Assembly (NCBI RefSeq): GCF_001514285.1
Contig: NZ_KQ949026.1
Span: 62,001 to 126,000, forward strand
Source: Streptomyces sp. DSM 15324
GTDB lineage: Bacteria > Actinomycetota > Actinomycetes > Streptomycetales > Streptomycetaceae
Direction of reading: 5' to 3'
DNA length: 64,000 nt
The position numbers and the translations under genes are program-made. Numbering within the stretch: position 1 is the stretch's first letter; every line of letters begins with the position of its first letter. The notes under the pieces were generated by a model. That model was not told where the DNA came from. It did no database searches and saw nothing but the letters and a program-made list of their open reading frames with translations. This document shows positions 1 through 8,102 of the stretch, piece after piece.

Positions 1-206
1 GTGAGGGAGCACAGGGTGATGCCGAACTGGGCGGCGGCCATCATCTGTGGCAGGCGCTCCAGACCGTGGAGGACCTGCCGGGAGCGCGCGGTGCCCAGGG
101 GCTCGACCTGGCTGCGGCGCACGGAGACGAGAGCGAACTCGGCGCCCACGAAGAAGCCGTTGGCCAGGACGAGCAGCGCGGCGAAGACGAGTTGGACGAC
201 GCTCAT
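1..206 (-). CDS. CNNM/DUF21 (hemolysin-family) membrane protein, 5' part only
   Basis: This is the N-terminal 68 codons of a membrane protein that runs off the left edge of the window. It starts at an ATG at 206, and its first residues form a transmembrane helix ending in the family motif LANGFFVGAEFALV, typical of DUF21/CNNM proteins, which are implicated in divalent cation (Mg/Co) homeostasis. Its ATG overlaps the TGA of the upstream gene (ATGA), so the two are translationally coupled. The two genes look like paralogues, since the same NGFFV-AEF motif begins both. CBS domains cannot be seen because the 3' part is missing. Confidence 0.85.
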   Translation of the reverse strand, partial: MSVVQLVFAALLVLANGFFVGAEFALVSVRRSQVEPLGTARSRQVLHGLERLPQMMAAAQFGITLCSL

Positions 207-1567
207 CGGGCGGCCTCCGCGACCTGGGCCTCCGCGACCTGCGCCGCCGCGGCCTGACCGAGCCGGCCGACGTGGACCAGCCGGATCCGTTCGGCCCGGT
301 AGTGGCCGACCCGGCGCACGGAGAGCCGCCAGCCCGGCAGCTCCGCCCGGTCGCCGACGGCCGGGATGCGTCCGAGCAGGTCGGCGACGAGGCCGGCGAC
401 CGTCTCGTACGGCCCCTCGGGCACCTCCAGGCCTATGCGCTGGAGGGTGTCGACCCGGCAGCTTCCGTCGACGTCCCAGGCGGGCTTGCCCTCCTCGGGC
501 GGGGCGGCGGCCAGTTCGGGGGTGTCCTGGCCGTCGTGCTCGTCGCGGACCTCGCCGACGATCTCCTCGACGATGTCCTCCAGGGTGACCACGCCCGCGG
601 TGCCGCCGTACTCGTCGACGACGACGGCAATGGGCTGCTCGCTGCGCAGCCGGGCCAGCAGCGGCTGGACGGGCAGGGTCTCCGGCACCAGCAGGGCCGG
701 ACGGGCGATCCGGGCGACGGGGGTGCGCAGCCGGTCCTGGACGGGGACGGCCAGGGCGTCCTTGAGATGGGCCATGCCGACGATCTCGTCGATCTTCTCG
801 CGGTAGACGGGGAAACGGGACAGGCCGGTGGCCCGGGTCAGGTTGACCACGTCCTCGGCGGTGGCCGAGGACTGCAGGGCGCTGACCTTCACCCGGGGGG
901 TCATCACATGCTGGGCGGTCAGCTCGGCCAGCGACAGGGTGCGCACGAACAGGTCCGCCGTGTCCTGTTCGAGGGCGCCGGCCTGGGCGGAGTGGCGGGC
1001 CAGGGAGACGAGTTCGCCGGGGGTGCGGGCGGAGGCCAGCTCCTCGGTCGGCTCGACGCCCAGGGCGCGCACCAGCCGGTTGGCGACGGTGTTGAGCGCC
1101 GAGATCACCGGCCGGAAGAGGCGGGAGAAGGCGTGCTGCGGGCCGGCGACGAACCGCGCGACCTGGAGGGGCCTGGACACCGCCCAGTTCTTGGGCACGA
1201 GTTCGCCGACCACCATCTGGACGGCGGAGGCGAGCAGCATGCCGACGACCACGGCGACACCGGAGACGGCGCCCTCGGGGAGGCCGATCGCGGTGAACGG
1301 GGTGTGCAGCAGCTCCGCGAGCGCCGGTTCGGCGAGCATGCCGACGACGAGCGAGGTGATGGTGATGCCGAGCTGGGTGCCGGAGAGCTGGAAGGACAGC
1401 TCCTTGAGCGACTCCACGACCGTACCGGCTCGTTTGTCGCCTTCGGCGGCGGCCTTCTCCGCTTCCGGCCGCTCGACCGTGACGAGGCCGAACTCGGCGG
1501 CCACGAAGAAGCCGTTGGCCAGGATGAGCAGGAACGCGGCTGCCAGGAGCAGCAGGGGGATGGTCAT
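203..1567 (-). CDS. CNNM/CBS-domain membrane protein (HlyC/CorC family)
   Basis: A 454-residue protein with the full three-part architecture. There is an N-terminal DUF21/CNNM membrane domain (about residues 1-190, with NGFFVAAEF near residue 18 and several hydrophobic helices). A CBS pair follows (about 205-335, ending in VVDEYGGTAGVVTLEDIVEE), then a C-terminal CorC/HlyC ligand domain (about 350-430). The family is annotated as hemolysin but is better linked to magnesium or cobalt transport and its nucleotide-dependent control through the CBS pair. It lies directly upstream of, and overlaps, a paralogue; tandem pairs like this are common in actinomycetes. The substrate is not evident from sequence. 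Confidence 0.9.
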   Translation of the reverse strand: MTIPLLLLAAAFLLILANGFFVAAEFGLVTVERPEAEKAAAEGDKRAGTVVESLKELSFQLSGTQLGITITSLVVGMLAEPALAELLHTPFTAIGLPEGAVSGVAVVVGMLLASAVQMVVGELVPKNWAVSRPLQVARFVAGPQHAFSRLFRPVISALNTVANRLVRALGVEPTEELASARTPGELVSLARHSAQAGALEQDTADLFVRTLSLAELTAQHVMTPRVKVSALQSSATAEDVVNLTRATGLSRFPVYREKIDEIVGMAHLKDALAVPVQDRLRTPVARIARPALLVPETLPVQPLLARLRSEQPIAVVVDEYGGTAGVVTLEDIVEEIVGEVRDEHDGQDTPELAAAPPEEGKPAWDVDGSCRVDTLQRIGLEVPEGPYETVAGLVADLLGRIPAVGDRAELPGWRLSVRRVGHYRAERIRLVHVGRLGQAAAAQVAEAQVAEAAR

Positions 1568-1665
1568 GATGCCGCCGCCTCCGGAACGTGCCGGATGGGG
1601 GCGGCGCAGGTACTACAGGACGAACCGTCCATCGCCGGAGAGGGTCACTCCTCGGGTAGCAGGAA

Positions 1666-1720
1666 ACCCCTGTGCACCGGCAGGGCACCACAGGGGTGGA
1701 GGCGCAACGGGAACGCCTCC
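1666..1720 (-). terminator. Two adjacent hairpins between the PH-domain gene and the CNNM genes
   Basis: ACCCCTGTG at 1666-1674 pairs with CACAGGGGT at 1689-1697 (9 bp). It is followed immediately by GGAGGCG at 1698-1704 pairing with CGCCTCC at 1714-1720 (7 bp, 9-nt loop). They lie 3' of the PH-domain gene and 5' of the CNNM pair, so they could end the rib-his transcript. There is no U tract, which is common for Streptomyces terminators. Confidence 0.4.
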
Positions 1721-1773
1721 GTCACCAGATTAATCAAGACAGGGCCTCGAGCGGCAGGGGCGACGACCCCGAG

Positions 1774-2256
1774 TCAGCCCCGATCTTGTCCGGTGGGGGT
1801 CTCGGGGTCGCGGACGGAGCGGGCCTCGACGAGGGCGCGCAGCGCCCGCGCGTCCGTGATGGCCTGCTGCTTGTCGATGCCGGGCTGGATGCCGAGGGCG
1901 GGCAGGCTGGTGCCGTCGGTGAGGTTCAGGAACACCCAGGGGTCGCCCGGACGGAGGTTCACCTGGATGATCTCGGCCCAGTCGAGCCGCCGCCCGCTCG
2001 CGATGTTCACCACGGTGACGCCGCTGCCGTCGGCGACGACCCGGACGCGTGCGAGCCGGGCCAGCACCGAGAAGATCAGGGCGCCGGTGACGACGAAGCT
2101 GAGCCGCTCCCCCGGGCCGAGCTTCTCCAGCAGCATGGCGACGCCGGAGATGACGAGGAAGATCACCACCCCGGCCGAGAGCAGCACCGCGCGGGTGCGG
2201 CCCGGCCGGAAGGTGACGGGAAGGGTGGGCAGCTCGCTGCCCGGAAGATCGGACAT
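1774..2256 (-). CDS. PH-domain membrane protein
   Basis: A 160-residue protein with two hydrophobic helices near the N-terminus (about residues 22-40 and 50-66). They are followed by a bacterial PH-like domain carrying the pattern RLDWAEIIQVNLRPGDPWVFLNL. Such proteins are anchored in the cytoplasmic membrane and have no settled function. It starts 38 bp after the hisG stop on the same strand and is probably the last gene of the rib-his operon. From memory, the same gene follows hisG in other Streptomyces. Nothing suggests a direct role in histidine synthesis. Confidence 0.75.
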   Translation of the reverse strand: MSDLPGSELPTLPVTFRPGRTRAVLLSAGVVIFLVISGVAMLLEKLGPGERLSFVVTGALIFSVLARLARVRVVADGSGVTVVNIASGRRLDWAEIIQVNLRPGDPWVFLNLTDGTSLPALGIQPGIDKQQAITDARALRALVEARSVRDPETPTGQDRG

Positions 2257-2294
2257 GTTCCCGGTGGAGGTCGTGGTCGGCGTCGAGGACGAGG

Positions 2295-3149
2295 TCAGAG
2301 GCGGCAGGCGTGGATCGCCGTGGTGAGGATGGCGCGGGCGCCGATGTCGTACAGGTCGTCCATGATCTGCTGCGCCTCCTTGGCGGGGACCATGGCGCGG
2401 ACGGCGACCCAGCCCTCGTTGTGCAGCGGGGAGACGGTCGGCGACTCCAGGCCCGGGGTGAGGGCGACGGCCTTCTCCAACTGCTCGACGCGGCAGTCGT
2501 AGTCCATCATCACGTAGGTCCGGGCGACCAGGACGCCCTGGAGACGGCGCAGGAACTGCTGCACCTTCGGCTCGGCCTCGTCGGCCTCCGCGTCGGTGCG
2601 GCGGATCACGACGGCCTCGGACTTCATGATGGGCTCGCCGAACACCTCAAGGCCCGCGTTGCGCAGCGAGGTGCCGGTCTCGACGACGTCGGCGATGACC
2701 TCGGCGACGCCCAGTTCGATCGCGGTCTCGACGGCGCCGTCGAGGTGGACGACGGAGGCGTCGATGCCGTGCTCGGTGAGGTGGCCCTCGACGATGCCCT
2801 CGTAGGAGGTGGCGACGGTCCGGCCCTTGAGGTCCTCGACGCCTTGGGCCGTGCCCGGCTTGGCGGCGAAGCGGAACGTGGAGCGGGCGAAGCCGAGCGG
2901 GAGGATCTCCTCGGCGTCGGCACCGGAGTCGATCAGCAGGTCGCGGCCGGTGATGCCGATGTCGAGCTTGCCGGAGGAGACGTAGATCGCGATGTCGCGG
3001 GGGCGCAGGTAGAAGAACTCGACCTCGTTGGCCGGGTCGACGATCCGCAGTTCCTTGGACTCGCGGCGCTGGCGGTAGCCGGCCTCATGCAGCATCTCCG
3101 CCGCAGGGCCGGACAGGGAACCCTTGTTGGGGACGGCGATGCGCAGCAT
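2295..3149 (-). CDS. hisG: ATP phosphoribosyltransferase (HisG, long form)
   Basis: Catalyses the first step of histidine synthesis, condensing ATP and PRPP to phosphoribosyl-ATP. The 284-residue length is that of the long, self-sufficient HisG with a C-terminal ACT-like regulatory domain that binds histidine, so no HisZ is needed. Visible family features are the N-terminal LRIAVPNKGSLS, the DIGITGRDLL segment, and the PRPP-binding stretch around ADVVETGTSLRNAGL. It lies downstream of hisE (50-bp gap) on the same strand, separated from the main his cluster as in other Streptomyces. Feedback inhibition by histidine is expected from the long-form architecture. Confidence 0.97.
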   Translation of the reverse strand: MLRIAVPNKGSLSGPAAEMLHEAGYRQRRESKELRIVDPANEVEFFYLRPRDIAIYVSSGKLDIGITGRDLLIDSGADAEEILPLGFARSTFRFAAKPGTAQGVEDLKGRTVATSYEGIVEGHLTEHGIDASVVHLDGAVETAIELGVAEVIADVVETGTSLRNAGLEVFGEPIMKSEAVVIRRTDAEADEAEPKVQQFLRRLQGVLVARTYVMMDYDCRVEQLEKAVALTPGLESPTVSPLHNEGWVAVRAMVPAKEAQQIMDDLYDIGARAILTTAIHACRL

Positions 3150-3198
3150 GAGGTCGGCTTCCTTCGCGTGTGGGGTGGGTGTCGGGCGGAGTCGGGTG

Positions 3199-3471
3199 TC
3201 ACAGATGGGCGTAGACGTCGTCCAGCGAGATCCCGCGGGCGACCATCATCACCTGGACGTGGTAGAGCAGCTGCGAGATCTCCTCGGCAGCCGCTTCCTT
3301 GCCCTCGTACTCGGCGGCCATCCAGACCTCGGCGGCCTCTTCGACGACCTTCTTGCCGATGGCGTGGACGCCCTTCCCGACGAGTTCGGCGGTGCGGGAG
3401 GTGGCGGGGTCGCCGGTGGCGGCCTTCTGCTGGAGCTCGGCGAAGAGCTCCTCGAACGTCTTCTTGGACAT
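3199..3471 (-). CDS. hisE: Phosphoribosyl-ATP pyrophosphatase
   Basis: Hydrolyses phosphoribosyl-ATP to phosphoribosyl-AMP, the second step of histidine synthesis. The 90-residue all-helical protein carries the MazG-like metal-binding pattern GKKVVEEAAEVWMAA and the downstream EEISQLLYHVQVMM. I chose the ATG at 3471 (MSKKTFEEL) over a GTG four codons upstream because a purine-rich GGGTGGGA lies a few bases before it. HisE stands alone here without HisI, as usual in actinobacteria. It is followed by hisG and preceded by ribH on the same strand. Confidence 0.95.
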   Translation of the reverse strand: MSKKTFEELFAELQQKAATGDPATSRTAELVGKGVHAIGKKVVEEAAEVWMAAEYEGKEAAAEEISQLLYHVQVMMVARGISLDDVYAHL

Positions 3472-3505
3472 GGTGCGTCCCACCCTAGCCGTAATGCCGG
3501 GTCCC

Positions 3506-3991
3506 CTACCTCCAGGGTTCAGATACTGAGCGCAGGGTGGCCGCGGTGGCCACGGCGGCGGTCACGGCCTCGTGCCCCTTGTCCTCGTGGGAGCCCTCCA
3601 GACCGGCCCGGTCCAGGGCCTGCTCCTCGGTGTCGCAGGTGAGGACGCCGAACCCGATCGGGACGCCGGTCTCGACGGAGACCTGGGTGAGCCCCTGGGT
3701 GACGCCTCCGCACACGTAGTCGAAGTGCGGGGTGCCGCCGCGGATGACGACGCCGAGGGCGACGATCGCGTCGTAGCCACGGCCCGCGAGGACCTTGGCG
3801 ACGACCGGCAGCTCCCAGCTGCCGGGGACCCTGAGCAGGGTCGGCTCGTCGATGCCCAGGTCGTGCAGGGCGCGCAGCGCGCCGTCGACCAGACCGTCCA
3901 TCACCTTCTCGTGCCACTGGGCCGCGATGACGGCGACCCTGAGGTCACCCACATTGCGTACGGACAGTTCCGGTGCGCCCTTGCCGCTCAC
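3506..3991 (-). CDS. ribH: 6,7-dimethyl-8-ribityllumazine synthase
   Basis: Joins the ribityl-aminopyrimidine to 3,4-dihydroxy-2-butanone 4-phosphate, the penultimate step of riboflavin synthesis. The 161-residue length fits the capsid-forming family. Diagnostic segments are VPGSWELPVVAK, ALGVVIRGGTPHFDYVCGGV, PIGFGVLTCDTEEQALDRAG and the late NKG-type lysine region (HEDKGHEAVTAA) that contacts substrate. It follows ribBA after a 24-bp gap on the same strand, completing a ribE-ribM-ribBA-ribH order under the FMN riboswitch at 6699-6825. Confidence 0.97.
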   Translation of the reverse strand: MSGKGAPELSVRNVGDLRVAVIAAQWHEKVMDGLVDGALRALHDLGIDEPTLLRVPGSWELPVVAKVLAGRGYDAIVALGVVIRGGTPHFDYVCGGVTQGLTQVSVETGVPIGFGVLTCDTEEQALDRAGLEGSHEDKGHEAVTAAVATAATLRSVSEPWR

Positions 3992-4015
3992 GTCTCTCCT
4001 CGAGGTGTTTCTTGC

Positions 4016-5305
4016 TTACTGGTTGCCGCAGGGGGACACGGGGGCCGTGTCCAGCCAGGGCAGGTCGTGTCCCATCCGGTCCCGCTTGGTGCGCAGGTAG
4101 CGGATGTTGTGCTCGCCCGCCTGGACGGGCATCGGCACCCGGTCGGTGACCTTCAGGCCGTGCCGGACGAGCGCGTCGCTCTTGTCGGGGTTGTTGGTCA
4201 TCAGACGGACGCTGCGCACACCGAGGTCGGCGAGGATCTGCGCGCCCGCCCCGTAGTCACGGGCGTCGGCGGGCAGGCCCAGTTCGAGGTTGGCGTCGAG
4301 GGTGTCGTGGCCCTGCTCCTGGAGCTCGTAGGCCCGCAGCTTGGACAGCAGGCCGATGCCGCGCCCCTCGTGGCCGCGCAGGTAGACGACGACGCCCCGG
4401 CCCTCGCTCTGGATGCGCTCCAGGGAGGCGTCGAGCTGGGGGCCGCAGTCGCAGCGCTGGGAGGCGAAGATGTCCCCGGTGAGGCATTCGGAGTGGACCC
4501 GGACCAGGACGTCCTCGCCGTCGCCGAGCTCGCCGTGGACGAGGGCGACGTGCTCGACGCCGTCGGCGGTGGAGCGGTAGCCGTACGCGGTGAAGGTGCC
4601 GTGGACGGTGGGCAGCCGGGTCTCGGCCTCGCGCCGGACGGTCGGCTCGGCGCTGCGGCGGTAGGCGATCAGGTCCTCGATGGAGATGATCGTCAGGCCG
4701 TGCTTGCGGGCGAACGGGATCAGTTCGGGCAGCCGGAGCATCCGGCCGTCCTCGCCGGCGATCTCGACGATCGCGCCGGCCGGGCGCAGTCCCGCGAGGC
4801 GGGCGAGGTCGACGGCGGCCTCGGTGTGGCCGTTGCGGGTCAGGACGCCGCCGGAGCGGGCGCGCAGCGGGAAGATGTGGCCGGGGCGGACGAAGTCGGT
4901 CGGTTCGGCGTCGCCGCTCGCCAGGAGCCTCAGGGTGGTGGCGCGGTCGGAGGCGGAGATCCCGGTGGTCACGCCGTGCGCCCCGGAGGCGTCGACGGAG
5001 ACGGTGAAGGCGGTCTTCATCGACTCGGTGTTGTCCTGGACCATCTGAGGGAGCTTCAGGCGGTCGAGTTCGTCGCTCTCCATGGGGGCGCAGATCAGGC
5101 CGCGGCACTCGCTCATCATGAACGCGATGATCTCGGGGGTGACCTTCTCGGCGGCGATGACGAGGTCGCCCTCGTTCTCGCGGTCCTCGTCGTCGACGAC
5201 CACGATCGGGCGGCCGGCCGCGATGTCGGCGATGGCCTGCTCGACGGGGTCGAGGCTGAGGTCGTCGAGGCCGTCGGTGCTGTACAGGATCGGTGCCGTA
5301 CTCAT
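4016..5305 (-). CDS. ribBA: Bifunctional DHBP synthase / GTP cyclohydrolase II
   Basis: A 429-residue fusion supplying both precursors of riboflavin. The N-terminal half is 3,4-dihydroxy-2-butanone 4-phosphate synthase (VVVDDEDRENEGDL near residue 35 holds the acidic metal ligands). The C-terminal half is GTP cyclohydrolase II, with the zinc-binding pattern ECLTGDIFASQRCDCGPQL and the GHEGRGIGL loop. The start is the ATG at 5305, which overlaps the stop of ribM as ATGA. The open frame continues upstream, but that stretch is the ribM region in another frame. Both active sites look complete. Confidence 0.97.
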   Translation of the reverse strand: MSTAPILYSTDGLDDLSLDPVEQAIADIAAGRPIVVVDDEDRENEGDLVIAAEKVTPEIIAFMMSECRGLICAPMESDELDRLKLPQMVQDNTESMKTAFTVSVDASGAHGVTTGISASDRATTLRLLASGDAEPTDFVRPGHIFPLRARSGGVLTRNGHTEAAVDLARLAGLRPAGAIVEIAGEDGRMLRLPELIPFARKHGLTIISIEDLIAYRRSAEPTVRREAETRLPTVHGTFTAYGYRSTADGVEHVALVHGELGDGEDVLVRVHSECLTGDIFASQRCDCGPQLDASLERIQSEGRGVVVYLRGHEGRGIGLLSKLRAYELQEQGHDTLDANLELGLPADARDYGAGAQILADLGVRSVRLMTNNPDKSDALVRHGLKVTDRVPMPVQAGEHNIRYLRTKRDRMGHDLPWLDTAPVSPCGNQ

Positions 5306-5943
5306 GCCGGCGCTCCTTCCAGGGTGGGGCGCGCGGCCTTGCGGGAGCGCAGCCACCAGTCGCGCATGCCCCACAGGACGAGCGCGCCGTAGATGACGTA
5401 GACGAAGCCGGAGAAGGCATAGCCGTTGGCGAAGTTGAGGGGGACGCCGACCAGGTCGACGAGGAGCCAGGCGATCCAGAACTCGACCATGCCTCGCGCC
5501 TGGGCGTACATGGCGACGACGGTGCCGACGAAGATGTAGGCGTCGGGCCACGGGTCCCAGGACAGGGAGGGGTACGCCTTGAAGAGCAGGGCCACGGCGA
5601 CCGTGCCGAGGGCGGCGGCGCCGAGCATGGCCGCGCGCTCGGCCCAGGTGGCGAAGCGCGGGACGATGTGCCCGTCGCCCGACCGTCCCTTGTCGCGGTT
5701 CCACTGCCACCAGCCGTACAGGGCGACGACCATGACGACGACCTGCTTGCCGGCGCTGCCGGCCAGGTGGCCGTAGAAGGCGACGAACAGGACCAGGCCG
5801 GAGAGGAACTGGACCGGCCAGGTCAGCAGGGAGCGGCGCCAGCCGAGGGCGAGGGTGATCAGGCCGAGGATGTTGCCGATCATGTCCGACCAGATGATGC
5901 GCTGGTCGAACGCGACGAACGCCTCGGAGTTCAGCCAGTTCAC
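5302..5943 (-). CDS. ribM: PnuC-family membrane transporter, probable riboflavin importer RibM
   Basis: A 213-residue integral membrane protein of the PnuC family (WPVQFLSG near residue 41 and VALYGWWQWNRDK near 72, several hydrophobic helices). Its place inside the riboflavin operon matches the riboflavin transporter RibM known from Streptomyces davaonensis and Corynebacterium, so riboflavin rather than nicotinamide riboside is the likely substrate; this rests on context. The GTG start at 5943 overlaps the ribE TGA, and its own stop overlaps the ribBA ATG. Expression should follow the upstream FMN riboswitch. Confidence 0.85.
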   Translation of the reverse strand: MNWLNSEAFVAFDQRIIWSDMIGNILGLITLALGWRRSLLTWPVQFLSGLVLFVAFYGHLAGSAGKQVVVMVVALYGWWQWNRDKGRSGDGHIVPRFATWAERAAMLGAAALGTVAVALLFKAYPSLSWDPWPDAYIFVGTVVAMYAQARGMVEFWIAWLLVDLVGVPLNFANGYAFSGFVYVIYGALVLWGMRDWWLRSRKAARPTLEGAPA

Positions 5944-6548
5944 CGGCCGGCTCCCTGCTGGGTGGTGGTCAGCAGGCGCTCGACGTACTTGGCGACGATG
6001 TCCACCTCGAGGTTGACCGGGTCGCCGGGCTGCTTGAGGCCGAGCGTGGTGAGCGCGAGGGTGGTGGGGATGAGGCTGACGGTGAAGAAGTCGGGGCCGG
6101 CCTCGACGACCGTGAGGCTGATGCCGTCGACCGTGATGGAGCCCTTCTCGACGACGTACCGGGCGAGTTCGGCCGGGAGGGAGACCTTGACGATCTCCCA
6201 GTTCTCGGACGGCTTGCGCTCCAGGACCCGGCCGGTGCCGTCCACGTGCCCCTGGACGATGTGCCCGCCGAGACGGGCGCCGACGGCGGTGGGACGTTCG
6301 AGGTTGACCCGGGAGCCGACCGCGAGGGCGCCGAGGCTGGAGCGGTCCAGGGTCTCGGCCATGACGTCGGCGGTGAACTCGTCGCCCTCGTGCTCGACGA
6401 CGGTGAGACAGACCCCGTTCACGGCGATGGAGTCGCCGTGCTTCGCGCCGTCGGTGACGACGGGGCCGCGGAGCCGGAAACGGGAGGCGTCGCCGAGTTG
6501 CTCGACGGCGGTGACCTCACCCAGTTCTTCGACGATTCCGGTGAACAC
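5940..6548 (-). CDS. ribE: Riboflavin synthase, alpha subunit
   Basis: Converts two 6,7-dimethyl-8-ribityllumazine molecules into riboflavin and the aminopyrimidine. The 202-residue protein shows the duplicated barrel of the family. The N-terminal MFTGIVEELGEV (GTG start at 6548) and the repeated lumazine-binding motifs (SIAVNGVCLTVVE in the first half, SITVDGISLTVVE in the second) are visible. It is the first gene after the FMN riboswitch, with a leader of about 150 nt between the aptamer and the start codon. Confidence 0.97.
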   Translation of the reverse strand: MFTGIVEELGEVTAVEQLGDASRFRLRGPVVTDGAKHGDSIAVNGVCLTVVEHEGDEFTADVMAETLDRSSLGALAVGSRVNLERPTAVGARLGGHIVQGHVDGTGRVLERKPSENWEIVKVSLPAELARYVVEKGSITVDGISLTVVEAGPDFFTVSLIPTTLALTTLGLKQPGDPVNLEVDIVAKYVERLLTTTQQGAGR

Positions 6549-6698
6549 TTCCCGGGTCCTCCTGCCTCATTCGGGCACGGACTCCGGGGCCTGTCGATGA
6601 CGACAGCAGACACGAGCGGGGACATCGGAGGCGACGCCGACAGACTCGCCCGTGCGGACGAGTACACATACGGCGGCGCGCACGAATGCCCGCCCGCC

Positions 6699-6825
6699 GC
6701 GCACTGCCTCCCATCCGGACTTTAACCGTCGGTCCAGGAATTTCACCTGGTCAACCGGCCACTGGAAGTGACCGGGTCGCGGACTGTAACCGCCGGTTCG
6801 GACTTTCACCGACCCCGGAGTGCGC
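6699..6825 (-). promoter_or_regulatory. FMN riboswitch (RFN element)
   Basis: Read on the minus strand, the element opens with GCGCACTCCGGGGTCGGTGA and closes with GGGAGGCAGTGCGC. The GCGCACT/AGTGCGC pair forms the P1 stem (6819-6825 with 6699-6705). Conserved RFN blocks are all present: GGTGAAAGTCCGAACCGGCG, ACAGTCCGCGACCCG, GGTGAAATTCCTGGACCGAC and AAAGTCCGGATGGGAG. GC-rich sequence just after P1 (6672-6700) includes GCGGCG and CGCCGC blocks that could pair and compete with P1. There is no intrinsic terminator, so translational control is the likelier mechanism. It should repress the whole ribE-to-hisG run when FMN is plentiful. Confidence 0.97.
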
Positions 6826-6979
6826 TGCTTTAGGTACAGGGTCAGTGTGCCACGCCCGATCGTCGTCCATACGGGCGAAGCGTGTGGGCTCGCTCACAGG
6901 CGCGGAGGGTTCACGCAGAGCGCGCACGGATCGCGCGCCGATCGGACAGCCGGCACACACGGCAGCTGGTCCAGACCTA

Positions 6980-7009
6980 TTGACCTCACTGGTCTAGTCC
7001 TCTTAGGGT
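6980..7009 (+). promoter_or_regulatory. Strong sigma-HrdB-type promoter for the ECF41 gene
   Basis: TTGACC at 6980-6985 and TAGGGT at 7004-7009 are separated by 18 bp, an excellent match to the Streptomyces housekeeping consensus. The predicted start site is near 7016. AGACC/GGTCT half-sites flank the -35 (6973-6977 and 6991-6995), so a repressor may bind here. A GTG at 7017 sits almost at the start site and could allow a leaderless 34-residue N-terminal extension of the sigma factor. Confidence 0.65.
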
Positions 7010-7118
7010 CGACGTAGTGCGTCCGGCGGCGGTGACGACGGCCCTTGCCCGTCGCCGGGCCTCCCCAGCCCGCGCCTCCCGGCGTGGGCCGCCTGCCGGG
7101 CTCTGGCAGGGTGAGCCC

Positions 7119-8003
7119 ATGACGACGCCCGCGACCGCCGACGAGTTCGAGACGCACCGTCCCCGGCTGTTCCGGCTCGCGTACCGGATGCTCGGGTCGG
7201 CAGCGGAGGCCGAGGACGCGGTCCAGGACGCCTACCTGCGCTTCAGCGGGGCCGACCGCGCCGCGATCACCCACCCGGCGGCCTGGCTCGCGAAGACCGT
7301 CACCCATCTCTGTCTGACTCGCCTGACCTCGGCGCGGGCGCGGCGGGAGCGCTATGCCGGGCCCTGGCTGCCGGAGCCCGTGGTCACCTCCGACGGCACG
7401 CTCGGCCCGCTGGAGTCGGCCGAGCAGCGGGACGCCGTGTCGCTCGCGGTGCTGGTGCTGCTGGAGCGGCTGACACCGACCGAGCGGGCGGTGTACGTGC
7501 TGCGGGAGGCGTTCGCCTACGGCCACCGCGAGATCGCCGGGGTGCTCGACCTGACCGAGGCCAACTGCCGCCAGCTGTACCGGAGGGCGGTGCTGCGGCT
7601 GGCGGCCGGGGAGGGCCGTTTCGACGTTCCCGTACGACGGCGGGAGGAACTGGTCGCCTCCTTTCTCACCGCGGCCCGCGACGGGGACCTCGCCGGTCTG
7701 GAACGGATCCTCGCGGCCGACGTGACCTGGTGGAGCGACGGCGGGGGCCGGGTCAGCGCGGCCCGGAGGCCGATCGAGGGGCGGGAGAAGGTGCTGCGGT
7801 TCCTGGCCGGCGGCTCGCGGAGCTTCGCGGCCGGCTTCACGTACACCGCCGTCGAGCTCAACGGCGCGCCGGGGCTGCTCGCCCTGGACGGCGGCGCCCT
7901 GGTGGCCGCGATCGGCTTCGACTGCGGTCCGGACGGGATCACCGGCCTGCGGGCGGTGCTCAACCCGGACAAGCTGGACTTCGTACGACGTCAGCTCGCG
8001 TGA
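7119..8003 (+). CDS. ECF41-group (SigJ-like) RNA polymerase sigma factor
   Basis: A 294-residue ECF sigma factor. Region 2 (RLFRLAYRMLGSAAEAEDAV near residue 15) and region 4 (ERAVYVLREAFAYGHREIAG near 125) are followed by a SnoaL-like C-terminal domain. The three motifs that mark group ECF41 are visible: WLPEP in the linker between regions 2 and 4, DGGGR (usually DGGGK) in the C-terminal domain, and NPDKL close to the end. In this group the C-terminal extension replaces a separate anti-sigma factor and modulates activity. The ATG at 7119 has AGGGTGAG before it; a leaderless GTG at 7017 is an alternative. The next gene is the kind of oxidoreductase usually paired with ECF41. Confidence 0.92.
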   Translation: MTTPATADEFETHRPRLFRLAYRMLGSAAEAEDAVQDAYLRFSGADRAAITHPAAWLAKTVTHLCLTRLTSARARRERYAGPWLPEPVVTSDGTLGPLESAEQRDAVSLAVLVLLERLTPTERAVYVLREAFAYGHREIAGVLDLTEANCRQLYRRAVLRLAAGEGRFDVPVRRREELVASFLTAARDGDLAGLERILAADVTWWSDGGGRVSAARRPIEGREKVLRFLAGGSRSFAAGFTYTAVELNGAPGLLALDGGALVAAIGFDCGPDGITGLRAVLNPDKLDFVRRQLA

Positions 8004-8102
8004 TCGCGGGGTCTGTCACATCCGGCGGGCACCGCTCGGTCTCAGCGGGTGGAAGGGCGCGTCCGTCCGGGAGCGCCCCGGTGTCCGAAGGAGCTGAACA
8101 GC

